A DNA stretch of 64,000 nucleotides from Tetracentron sinense (Eukaryota > Streptophyta > Magnoliopsida > Trochodendrales > Trochodendraceae): NCBI GenBank assembly GCA_015143295.1, contig CM026556.1, positions 16,678,547 to 16,742,546 of the forward strand. Reading direction: 5' to 3'. Below are positions 10,150 through 22,600 of the stretch, in pieces. A program made the position numbers and the translations under genes. The notes beneath the pieces were generated by a model. That model was not told the DNA's origin. It was given only the letters and a program-made list of their open reading frames with translations, and ran no database searches. Positions within the stretch are counted from its first letter, which is position 1. Each line of letters starts with the position of its first letter.

Positions 10150-11270
10150 TAGGACATGATACTTGATCCTTGAGGATTTATCCTCAAGGATTGGACACAT
10201 GTCAGCATCTCGGAGGCTGACACTAAATATGATCCGTAGGGGGTTTATCTTCACGGATGGGATAGGTCTCAACCTCTCAGAGGCAGGCATCAAATATGAT
10301 CTGTGGGGTCTTTTATCCCCACGGATCAACACGTGTCAGTCTCTCGGAGATTGGCACTCAAAGTTGGATCCGTGAGGATTTATCCTCACGGATGAACACG
10401 TGTCAGCCTTATGGAGGCTAGCACTCCAAGTTGAATCCATAAGGTTTTGTCCTCACGGATGAACACGTGTCAGCCTCATGCAGGCCAACACTTAAAGTTA
10501 GGTCTGTGAGGATTTATCCTCACGGATGAACACGTGTCAGCCTCATGGAGGCCAACACTAGTTATTGGATCCGTGAGGTTTCTCACGGATGAACACATGT
10601 TAGCCTCATGAAGGCTGGCACCTAATATGGATCTGTGAGGTTTTAGTCCTCACGGATGAACACATGTTAGCCTCATGAAGGCCAACACTTGGATCCGTGA
10701 GGATTTATCCCCCCGGATGAACACATGTTAGCCTCATGGAGGCTGGCATTCCAAGTTGAATCCGTGAGGTTTTGTCCTCACGGATGAACACGTGTCAGCC
10801 TCATGCAGGCCAACACTCAAAGTTGAGTCTGTGAGGATTTATCCTCATAAATGAACATGTGTCAGCCTCATGGAGGCCAACACTAGTTATTGGATCTGTG
10901 AGGTTTTAGTCCTCACGGATGAACACGTGTCAGCCTCATGAAGGTTGGCACCCAATATGGATCCGTGAGGTTTTAGTCCTCGCGGATGAACACGTGTTAG
11001 CCTCATGAAGGCCAACACTAAATATTGGATCCGTGAGGTTTTCGTCCTCACGGATGAACACGTGTCAGCCTCATGAAGGCTGACACCAAATATGGATCCG
11101 TGAAGGTTTTATCCTCACGGTTGAACTCATGTCAGCCTCATAGAGGTTAACACTAAAGATTGAATCTGTAGGGTTTTAATCCTCACGGATGGGATAGATG
11201 TTAGCTTCTTTGGAAGCTGTCATTTAGGGTGGATCCGTGAGGTTTATCCTCACAGATCAAACCCTACCCT
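10150..11270 (-). repeat. Tandem hairpin and G-box array in LTR U3
   Basis: About fifteen imperfect units of roughly 66 bases. Each unit carries a near-perfect inverted repeat (ATCCGTGAGG, short loop, CCTCACGGAT) and then gaACACGTGTCAGCCTC. Eight units keep the palindrome CACGTG (G-box), seven of them as ACACGTGTC; others are decayed to CACATG or CATGTG. There are no unique spacers. It lies 0.6-1.7 kb upstream of the LTR TATA box. Confidence 0.9.
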
Positions 11271-11475
11271 GCTTAGCTGATTGATTTGATGTCAGTCATC
11301 AACATTTAATGCTGACAACTAAAGGTACTACGCGTGCCACAGGCACGCGTGAACCTAACCGTCTCTCCGAGAGACAGTGATCTGTGCCATTGAACACACA
11401 CCTAGGCAATGGACGGTGAGATTTCACTGCCCACAGGCTTAATAAGTGATGGGTCAATTTAGAGATAGGCTTACA

Positions 11476-13552
11476 TAAGGTGTGATGATTCATTTGAATA
11501 ATGATCTGGCATGAATAATTAGATTATAAATTACTCCTTTTTTAATATGGAGGAAAAATAGACTAATATTGATAATAGAAATAAGAAAAGGATATCATAT
11601 GGCATATGTATCTTTGTCCACTATAATATATTTTACATGGTGCTTATGCACGGTATTTGTCTCTTGTTATTTGCCATATGCTTTTAGAAAAGTGCTTGAT
11701 AGTGTATAGATTACTTTCATGGCACGGCAATGCTTCCATTTAATAATGTAATTTTCAAGGGTCAGCAACCCAATATATACCCTAAATGGTATATATATAT
11801 TACATTTGAGGAATGCAACCTCCAAATATGTGAGTACAAGGGAGCAACTCATCACTCATTTAACACTGGAGGAAGCATATGAATATTATTACAGATATCA
11901 AGGCAAGGTAATTCTTAATGCACATACAAAAGGACGCATTATTCGATGTTCATATGTAATATTTTTTCCCATTATGGTTATGATGGTTATGATGAGCTTA
12001 TTTTATTTTTATTTGAAACGTAATCCTTTAAAAATCAAGGATAAGTGAGTGAACTCTAGGGGCTTAATCACAGTTAAGGGGTGTCAAAAGGTATGTGTGG
12101 CAACCTCAGGGGCGTAACCGGACTCCCCCAGCCCGGTTATAACTGTAGAGAATTACAAGTTTTTTTTTAATCATTAGACATGTTTATGATTAAAATGTGA
12201 TTGGACATTGACATACCGGATTTATTGGGGGTCATGTAAGACATGGTTGTTTACGCTGAGCTTACTTTAAAATTTATGCCCTTTTGACGTTCTCCCAAAG
12301 ATCATCTATGTTCCAAAAAAAATGTTCTAAGCAGTTTTTCATGTATTCTTAAGATCAGAGATCAGTGTCCCCTACTGTATATAGTTAGTGATAATTATTC
12401 CTAGTTTATTAAGATTTCAAATCAGTAAGCCCTATGGATTGTGATTTTTTTTTCCTTTATAATGTTGTGGGACCCCAATGCAAAAAAATGTGGACCAACT
12501 TTTGGGTTTCGCCTCTTCTTACGAAACTATTGCATGAGAATGAGTACAAGAGTTCGTATATGAAAATAACCCAGAAAGTTATTTCCCGCAAGTGTTAACA
12601 AAACGCAAATTATGACTTTAATTTTAAGAAGTTACTTCTCACGTGTGCAAACCAAATGACTTTTTTTTTTCTCTCGGAATGACTTCAGCAGTTCTTCGAA
12701 AGTTACTTTTCTTGGAAGTTCTGGAATGACTTCAGCAGTTCTTCGAAAGTTACTTTTCTTGGAAGTTCTCCCGTATCCTCTTCTTAAAGAAGTTTATCCA
12801 AAAACCCTTATTCCATGTCATCTTGGCCCATTCCTAAACATGCCCTGATTAACCATTTAGTTTCCTCTAGAACCATTGATCCGCGTCATGTAGAAATTTA
12901 TTTTATTTAATAAACTGGTAGGAGTATGGCCAAACTTCCCATCCCCATTGGATGGCTTTTCTAAAAATAAATAAATAAAAGCTGCCCAAGTTATCTGTTG
13001 TGAAGTAATTACAGTGCAATATCTCATGAAGTAATTCCAACTCCAACTTGACCCACAGATCCAAAACCTCAAAGCCTAATCCCTGAAAAGTCAGGCAGGT
13101 CAACAGATCAGAGTACTTCCATTTCTAGATGTTTTATTAGTCAGTTCCCTACCCAACATAATTAACTTCGAATCAAAGAAAGATTTGCAGTTCAACAAAA
13201 AAAAAATTGTAAAAATTGCACAGCACAGCTAATTTCACATAAACCTCTATATGAGTATTGTTTAAAATTTGAAGTGTATTGCCTCATTACAAAAATGTAA
13301 AAGATAATGTACTAACTTTGCGCAAAGAATTATAGTTATTATGCTTACCAAAATGAGCATTGGGCTCTACACACACCAGATTGGATGAAGACTTTAATAA
13401 CTATTTTGATTCAGGAAAACAATGCAAGTGGAAAAGAAGAAAGATATTCCGGGGACAGAATAACGCAACTGAATGTTGGGCTGTTCTTCCAATATTCCAG
13501 TTAAAGCACCACCTTGCTTCAATTCTTTGGCATCGTCCAAAGCTATAATGAA
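11476..13552. other. 3' flank of the adenylate kinase gene, no gene seen
   Basis: AT-rich sequence without a recognisable gene. A 47-base direct tandem duplication lies at about 12674-12770 (ggaatgacttcagcagttct twice). For the minus-strand host gene, AATAAA-like signals (plus strand tttatt) occur at 13133-13138 and near 12897, so the 3' UTR probably ends in the right half of this stretch. An 80-codon plus-strand frame at 11806-12048 has no recognisable features. Confidence 0.5.
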
Positions 13553-13654
13553 TCATGACAGAAATGTTGAAGTAGCCTTCTTCTGCTCAACAAGTCCAGT
13601 CAGAGCATTGTCAATTTGTGCAAACACAACTTCCTTAGAAGCACTTCCATTGAC
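13553..13654 (-). CDS. AMK2: Adenylate kinase exon 7 and stop
   Basis: Residues 244-276, VNGSASKEVVFAQIDNALTG to TFLS, then TGA at 13555-13553. Acceptor TTGCAG/GTCAAT. It matches the C-terminal helix of plant plastid adenylate kinases. Confidence 0.92.
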   Translation of the reverse strand, partial: VNGSASKEVVFAQIDNALTGLVEQKKATSTFLS

Positions 13655-16600
13655 CTGCAATCAACAAACAAGATATGGAAATTTTGAGCCCACACACACA
13701 GTGGACCCTAGAGCATTATATACCCAAGGAAATTCATATTTTCTGAGTATCATTACTTTGTAGAACCAATCTTAATGGAAACATTAGGATGGATATATGC
13801 ATGACATTAATGTTTTCAGATAGATTCAATGAAATTACAATATTCTAGGAGAACATGGATAATAGTTACTCGTTAGAAAATAAGTGGCAGTTCTCTATCA
13901 TATACAGATGAAAATAGTGACAAGACTTTATACCCCTTCAAGCATTATATATATATATATATATAAGATTGCATCTGTTTTCTGACAATCCAAAAGAATC
14001 AAGTGGTTATGATCATCACACTAGAACTAGAACAGTCTGTGTGTTGAATCATAGAGATGAAGTTACGATTTTACTGCCCAGGTGGTAGGAAAATCGCATC
14101 AAAAGACTAAGAGAAGAAATAGCCCTTGTTTATTTTAAATATCAAGGCATTTTGAGAGAGTAAGATTTACTATTTTCCTCTCCCTTTCTTTAGAGGGAGA
14201 GAGAGATTTGAACCAGACAGGAAAAATGCATATCAGGCGAATTGACAACCAGATCCAACTTGAATGCCACCATTGGACATCATTCTCGAACAGGAGGTGT
14301 AATTTATTGGATTTGAAGGTCAAAGATCAATCCTTTCTTTTCTTTTTCATTGTGGCTGGAGTGGTTAGAAATTTTATTTATTTATTTATTTGTTTATTTT
14401 ATTTTTAGCATTTCTATGCCCTTTGTAATTCTCATGTTTGACACCCCGCTTTGGCAACCAAGGAACAGTACATCTTACGAATACATCAGCCTTCCACATG
14501 ATACCAAAGCACAATGAGGTTTGTAGAGCAAGTTAGGTTTGTAGGGAAAGCTAAGCACGTTGGCTGCAAGAAAGTAGAAGTAAATGCGGATGGCCTTGTC
14601 TGGAATATCTCAAAAGCGCATTGTCCTTTGGTCCTTTCAATGTGGATCTGTTAGAAAGTCACAGTGTGGACCTGGACAGGGGTTGCAGTTTGTCATGCAA
14701 GATATGGATGGCTCTGATCCCTCCAAGGGTCAAAGCCTTGGTTTGCGCTGGGCAATGTTAGACAATATTCTTTCAGTGGATGCGTTGAGGGAAGAGAATG
14801 GGAATCATATTATAATCCACTGTACTTTTGAATGGCCGTCTAGTGCTACATTATGCCTCTTTTTGGCTTTTCTAGAGTTCTCAACTTTTCCTTAAAGATG
14901 CAAATCGGGGGTCACCAAATGACCCCTACAGGCAGAGAGGCAGGATTTTATGGAGGATTGTTGAAGATGTGGACCGATCTCTTCTGAAGACTTGTTGTGC
15001 CATCAGGTGGACGCTTTTCCCATGGTCAGTGATTTTCAAGGAATTCTAAGATGTGTACCGATCTCTTCTGAAGACTTGTCATGGCATCAGGTGGACGCTT
15101 TTCCCATGGTCAGTGATTTTCAAGGAATTCTATGTTTATTGAAGATTCATTTTGATATGCAGATGGAACTCCATTGTATGTAGTGATATTTAATCTTTTG
15201 TTCATAGGGAATCTCTAATTTTTCATGCTTGTAAATTTTTTATGTTCTATTAATACATTTGCCAGTTAACGATCGAAAGAAAAGAAAAGAAAGTAACTCA
15301 AGTACAAATTGTAATTTAGTTTGTTTGTAAGTTAATTCTTGTATGCCATTTGTAATTCTCATGCCAGGATGCATCAATATGATAGTCAAGCTACAGCCCA
15401 TATTAGATGTACTACAGTCTTCCACGAGATTAAAAAAAGCACACTGAGAATAGTAAACATATTACAGCTTTAGTCAATGAGGAACCAATTGGCTAACACA
15501 TTCTCAAAGAATTCTTGAGATTAACAAGGTTTACAATGTCAGCATGGAGCTACATTTCAGTCCTCGAGGACATGTATCTTGACATATAATGGAACATTGC
15601 ACAATTTTGGGAAACATTGAAAAACACTAGGGAAATATATGGAGACATTAAATGTGTTGATATTTGATAGAAGGATACTCTAAGTATGAATACATACTTA
15701 GAACTCAATAGACAATAATAAACAACTACATGGAATAAAAACTAAATAAGAGAAAGAAAAATAGCACATGCTGTAGCACATGCCTAATAGTCTGAAAGTT
15801 AGCCTTACAATTGCATATGAATTATGTAATCTATGTAAGAACATGCAATTACATATAGGTCAATAAATGCATCATAAGTTTAAATGAGAATATACAGATA
15901 TAGTGTAAATCATATATCACTAGAACTAATGCATTTCAATTAGATTTACACATTTTGGGCTTGATATCTATACGAAGAACACTTTTAATAGAAGAGAAAA
16001 TTTGGTCGTGTTGTTTTTTGTGTTTGTGTATGTGTATGTGTATATAAATGAATGAATAGGTATACCCAAACAGATATTAAATTCAAACTACAGATCTATA
16101 GTAAATGCATCATAATCAGTAAACATGGTCCTCTTAAATGCAAAATTTACGTCACGGTCTACATTTGAGGTCAACCAACGTGTCGACACCTTGATTCTTA
16201 TGGCTGTTTCATTAGCCATTACACTTCGACTAAAACATTACCATCCAGGTCAGTAAATAATCAAAGCATTCAGTACATAAAATAAATACTATCACGATCA
16301 GTACATAAGACATAAGGCGCAATAGACGATAAATACATACGTATTGATCTATATACTGTAGAATAAATACAATGAATTAATGCACTGTAAACCTATGGAT
16401 ATGACACGCAACAGCATGCTTTGATCATTAAGTGTACATATTTGCTTGACATCTATGCTCCAATTTGGGGGGAAAATCCTATGCAATTGGGACGTAGTAT
16501 TGCGTAGTAATTGTCTTATCTCTTCATGTTCACTTAACAGATGGGGCAGTTGATAATTTGAAGGCTAACCCATTTTCTTTTATTTTCCACCTTCTTCCTC

Positions 16601-19600
16601 TTTCATTTTAAAGTGCTGATCAACATATTAAATGCACACGATTTTGGACAACAGTAGAGGCACTCAAACTATCAAAGGACAGGATCGCAAGGAAAAGGAA
16701 TTGTACATTTCTTATTGCTTTGAACAAAAGGAAGGCGATGTTTGGGATTGATTGCATCTTGCTCTTATTACATAGGTGAACATTTTCCCATGGGTTTGGT
16801 CAAAATTGAAGATCCAATGCCACAAATTTCATGTCTCATTTTATATTGAGATGGAATCTAAATTTACTACTTTTCCTCTCCAATAATGCTTCATCAGAAA
16901 CTCTACTACTATTCTCTTGCTCTTGGAGGACACGTACATCATATTTGCACTGTGAATAAGAAATGAGAAGGATCATACAATTCTATATCTTGGTTCAGTA
17001 ATAAAAATTCTACTGTTTTACCGAACAAAATAAATAAATAAAAATTCTACTGTTTTTGAATGAACAATTTTCTTTTAAATGATCCTAACTCCATACCTCG
17101 GCTCATTAAAAATTTCTACTTTTTTTGCATAGACATTTTCTGGGGGTCTAAAGATTAACCTTTTCTGCTTTCAGGTTCCACTCACATTTTACAAACCACA
17201 TCGCACAATATTAGTAGTAGAGGAGAGTACAGTTCACATTTTCCATTATAGGTCAAATAATATATGGAGACATGACTTGCTTGAGTCAACCATTTTTTAA
17301 CGGTAATAATCAAAACTTTTCTGCAATGAATTATCCGTGTATTTAAGATCATATCAATTTTCTGGAGTGTATCCTACAGCTAATATCATCAATTTTCTGT
17401 AGTATATCCTAGCAGCTAATATCATCAATTTTCTGGGATTTCTCCAAGTAGCTAATATAACACCATCCTCACATTCGTGCACAGATCTAGAAAAAAATAA
17501 ACAAATGGTAAATTAGAAGATAATTAAAAAAAGGATGAAGAAAAAGAGCAACTGCCAGTGGATCAAACAGGTTGCATACAAGTTCCAGTAATTGTTCCTC
17601 TTAAGTATAAAGTTTCAGTGGTTTTCCTTCATCCCTATCATTTTGCATCCATTTTCTGCATGTAAATTTAGACTATAAAGCGGAACAGCATTTCAGTTGT
17701 TGAAGCCAAAAATTGGGATAATGCATGATACAGAAGATTTGCATGTACATTTAGTCACCAACTAAAAAGAAAGTTTGATTTTACATGCCTTGATTGTTAT
17801 GTCTTCATAAATCGAAAGTACTGCCTCCACATTTTGATGATGAGTCTGCAAACGCAACTTTACCTAAATAATGCCAAGGGAAAATAAAAGAAAATTGTCA
17901 ATTGTTCAAACTTACTTCTGATATAAATCATACTTGGTCAACATGTCTTGACAAAAACACATAATATGAAAGATATGGGTAGGTGAGAAATTCCATTAAA
18001 GAAGAAGAAAACAATAACCAACAAACATAGGCCAGAGAAATTTATTCAACTGAGTCAAGGGGTTTAAAACTTGCCTTTTCCTCCGTATCATCAAAGCGCT
18101 GGGTAAGCCTGGCAGCAATTTCTTCAGTTTCTGGGGGAGAATATTTCAAGTGATATATCCTTCCACTAACAGGATCAAGCCTTCGACCAACTACTCTCTC
18201 AATAAGAATCCCTTCAGGGACCTGCAAAATTCACAAGTGTGTGTGCCTTATGTGGAAAGCGTCTTCCTCAATTGATATAGTAACCAACTATTTGATAAAA
18301 AGAAAAATCAAGGTCAAGGGCAGAGAACTAGAAATTATTCACAGATCAACAAAAACTGGCATCATTACAAGAAAAATGGCTCTTCATAATTTAACAACAT
18401 ATCGGCAAGTCATCAATAAACTACCGACAGTTAAAAGTGTCAGATTCCATTCATCTTCTCTTTCTTTGGGCCCAAGTAACTCGATATTTCTTAAATATAA
18501 ATACAAAAGAACAACACTTACATCCAGAAGAATAAAAAGGTCAGGTCGGATTCCAAGTTCCTCAAGAGCCGTTGCTTGAGATAAGCTTCTAGGGTATCCA
18601 TCCAAAAGCCACCCATTTTCTTGAGAATCTGGCTGCCATAGACGCTCTTTTACCATCTAGATAATCCAAAGCAAGTCAATGAAATGCCACCATAAGAGAG
18701 TGAATAAAGGTCATATAATAAAATTTAATCTACCATGACAACTATTTCATTGGGGACTAACTGCCCTTTCTCCATATACTCCTTGGCTCGCTTTCCATTT
18801 TCACTCCCAACAGCAACCTCTGCCCTCAGCAGATCTCCAGCAGCAATATGCACCAACCCATACTGCATATACGAGGACAACTTGATTCAATCTGTTTTGC
18901 TTCAGGAAGCAATTTCAACATGAGAAATTCATGAAGTAAAACCAGTCACTAAAATATGGAAATCCCATAGAGCTATTGGGAAATAAGTAATCAGATATCA
19001 AAAGCAGAATATGAAACAGATAAAAGGTCTCTGCATCCAGGAAAATGGAATCTCACCATTAACAAAGTAACTTGTTGCAGTATATATTCAAATCTGGAAT
19101 GGATTACAATGGCATCCCTTTTTATAGACCCAATAGAACATTCTTTCATTAATACAAATTTGAAAATCTAGAAGTTCTTCTAGTTTCACGGAGATTTAAA
19201 ACTTAGGAAAACTAAAACTTTAGTCTCAAAGAGCAAGGTTCTAAATGTCGATATCGTTCGACACGTCGAGCTGCGGAAAAAGATATATCGGAGATATATC
19301 GTTTATCGGTGATTTTTGGAAAAATGACAGAAAAAAAAAAATGGGGCAAAAGATGAAATTTTGCAGTACAACTTTAGGATATATTAAAATAGATGTTACT
19401 ACAACTTTTAGAATAAAAACATTTAAATAAACAACAATATACATAAGAGATGCAATGAGAAGAGAGTAAAGATGTGCGCTGACGAGTGACGATAATGTAT
19501 GATTGATTTATGTTTTATTCATTTCTCAATCAATCATAAATTCATAATTTATAAGATTCATAATAATACAAACATACATTAAATTGGGTGTATAATAAAT

Positions 19601-22600
19601 CAATATTAGTTTTTAACATATTAATTTTTGTCATATAATATAATTTCTCATATGGCACATTTTTTTTAGAAATATATATTTTTTTGAATTATGTACTAAA
19701 AATAGTATGTTAACTTATAAATTTATAAGTTAACACTTTAACTTATAAATTTCAAAAAGCCCTTATGGGCACAATCTTATTACCTATAAATAATTTTGAA
19801 TTTATAAAATATTATTAATTTTTTAATATTACTAAAAAGCCCTTATGGACATTATCTTATTACCTATAAATAATTTTTAATTTATAAAATATTATTAAGA
19901 AATTATTTATTTTTTAATATTACTAAAAATAATTAAAAGAGAATATTAGTAACAGAGAGTGGAGTTAGCATTACCCTTGACCTTGTTAGGATTTAAAACA
20001 CTTAAAGGTTAAAACAAATTAAAGCAACAGAGATCGGAGTGAAGTTAGCATAACCCTTGGGGTCTCTTTTAAGTCTTCGTATACTTAGAACAAAACCAAA
20101 ACAAAAAACAAAAAACGACATGCAAAGCTTGGAAAAGGGAAGTGGGGAGAGGGCGTTTTGCAATCAGCGATCTAGGGCTTTTGAAATCAGCGAAGGCAGC
20201 AGCTCAGTCCTCACAGCAATGGCGACCATGACGCTTCACAGGTATATACCTTCTTCTTTGGTTCTTCCTTCTTTCTTCTCCTCTCTCAAGTTTCAACCTT
20301 TCTCGTTTTTTTCTTCTTCTAAATCAAAGACTGAGGACTGATTTCAGTCCGTGAGATATTATTTTTTGGATTGATGCTGCTGCACTTTTGAAAATTTTGG
20401 GAAAAATTTTGGGTGTCACGTATTTCGGTCGATATCAGTGAGATATCGACGACATATCGTCGATATCGCTGATATTTCGCTGATAACTTTCGACATCATG
20501 TAAAAAAAACCTTAAACCATATAGATGTGTCGGCAAGTGCCAATACCGATAAATATCGGTGATATATCGCCAATATTGTCGATATTTAGAACCCTGCCAA
20601 AGAGGAATAATAAATTACGGCAATTTCTTGAGAACGTCTTTTTAGAACTGTCCATTCAAAGCAAAGACATTTAACTATCTAGAGAATTCTTAAATGCAAA
20701 CAACTTCCAAAAAGACATGAACCTCCTAAAAAACAGTTTGGATTAATTGCTAGTCTAGTAGAATTGTAGGCCCAATCTATGGGTCTTATGGATAGCCATG
20801 GGCCTTCTTGGGCCTGTGGTTATAAATCTTATAACCCGTAGGCCTGCCTTCATCAATGGGGCCCGCGTTGTTCTCGTTACTTTTATTTCTCTTCTTGTAA
20901 ACTTTAAGGGGGCTGATCCCCATAAATAATATTATAAATGTCATGAAAGCCATAATTTTTCTTACCTTGTGTATATATTCCTTTGTGTGTGTGCATGTGC
21001 GTGTGTGTGTGTTTTGCAATGGGGCGGAGAGGAGATCTGTTGGCTGGATTCATCCCCTCAAGGTTGAGGCAGAATGCGCCATTACACAATCGAAAAACTT
21101 TTCAATTTCCCTAAAATCAGATCTACCATGACAAAAACATTAGGCTCCATTCTTTTGGTGGAACTTTAGGGTGGAACTTTTAAAGTTCCGAAACTATCAT
21201 TGCTCCATGCTTGTTCTTTTGCTTAATGTCTGGAACTTTATTGTTCCATAGGGTGCAAAAGTTCCACAAATACAGAACTTTCAAGTTCCAAACAAAAGTT
21301 CGGACCTTTTAAGTTCCATGGTTGTGGAACTTCTAATGAAGGCTCCATTCAACCCAAAAGTACCCTTTTTCACATATATTTATTAAAATGACAAAAAATC
21401 ATTAATTTATATTTCAAAATGATAAAAAATACCCCTCTCTACCCATCATTACATGTATTTTATAAAATGTCAAAAATACCTTCTTCAAATATATTTCTTA
21501 AAATGATAAAAATACCCCTCCATGGGTAATTTCTGAAAGGACAAAATACAACTCTTTAAATATATTTTTAAAATGAAAATAATATCCCTATTCACATATA
21601 TTTTTCAAAATGATAAAAATTATAGTGACCCTGATTCACTAATTTACTTTCTAGGGGTATTTTCATAATTTCCTCTTCTGAGGACATTTTGGCAATTTTA
21701 ATCTTGAGTTCGTGGCTATCATAATTTATCTAACTTGAGGTTAGAATAACTTAATGAGAATAATTCATAAACCAGCTTTAGTTAAAGCTTAAAACCAAAC
21801 ACAGTTAGTAATGACATTTCTATAAATAATTAATGTGGTTAGTATATAAGCAAAGAGAAAATCTAATTAGATCATTAATTAGAAAACTTAATTCTTTAGA
21901 GTGGAGAATGTGTAGAAGGAAAGGAAGCTGGTGGCTGAACTTGTAGAAGATCAGTTTGAGATTCGAGATCGAGATCTGAGGCGAGGTTTGAGATTATCAA
22001 GAAGTATGGGTTGATTCTAGTGAGACGATCTCTTTCGGGTTGGTTTGCCTCGAATTAGTCTTAACCTTCAAGGAAAAGGCAAGTGAACGCTTCATCAGTT
22101 CTATTGGATTCATTCATTAGGGTTATTTGTGTTGTTAAAATGTTAGTGTATTATTTTGTATGAATCTATGAGGAAAATCTGAGTTAATTGGGATTTATGA
22201 ATATTATTGATGTGTTAGTTTATTGTTCTGTATGAATCTTGTTGAATTCTGAGTTAAAAGGTGTTTATTCATGTTATTAATGTGTTAGTATAATGTTGGA
22301 ATCAACATATGTTAAAAATCAGGGAGTTTTGGGAAGAGGAGAAAAATTGGGGATTTCCTCGGGTTTTATCGCATCTCGCTCAAGCGAGGAGTTACTATTA
22401 GAGTACAGTAAACTCATTTGCTCTCGAGTTCGGAGTTGGCTTGAACGGGTTAGTATTCGTTCGAGCGAGTACTAGTTGGCTCGAGTGAGGAACTCTCTAT
22501 TTCGTGCTCATTGATTTGGATTGTTGTCGGGTTGGTAGTTGGCTTGAGCGAGTTGATATTCTGTCGAGCGAGTGAAAGTTGGCTAGAGCAAGTTAAGGTT

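Larger units (their letters stand above)
9092..11475 (-). mobile_element. 5' LTR of the Tat-type Ty3/gypsy element
   Basis: The LTR is 2384 bases. On the plus strand it opens with TGTAAGC and closes with GCTTACA, an exact inverted terminal pair, and its inner edge is six bases from the primer site. A TATA box lies at 9521-9529 and a large tandem array fills the U3 part. The partner LTR and matching target duplication would lie left of the window (right flank is TAAGG, 11476-11480), so the outer boundary rests on the terminal inverted ends alone. Confidence 0.7.

Noticed and set aside
10150-11270. CRISPR-like appearance of regularly spaced repeats
   Set aside because: Units are tandem without unique spacers, the context is a plant LTR, and no cas-like genes exist here.
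11806-12048. 80-codon plus-strand frame
   Set aside because: No recognisable motif, no splice or promoter context, AT-rich composition; likely chance.
17781-17790. GT donor at GCAT/GTAAAA for exon 6
   Set aside because: It would add four bases and break the frame into exon 7; the GC donor keeps phase 0 and family alignment.
18042-18074. Read-through of exon 5 into ASFKPLDSVE and a stop
   Set aside because: It would truncate the protein before its C-terminal helices, which are present in downstream exons in the right phase.
20984-21012. TG repeat as a regulatory Z-DNA element
   Set aside because: Too short and impure to support more than a microsatellite call.
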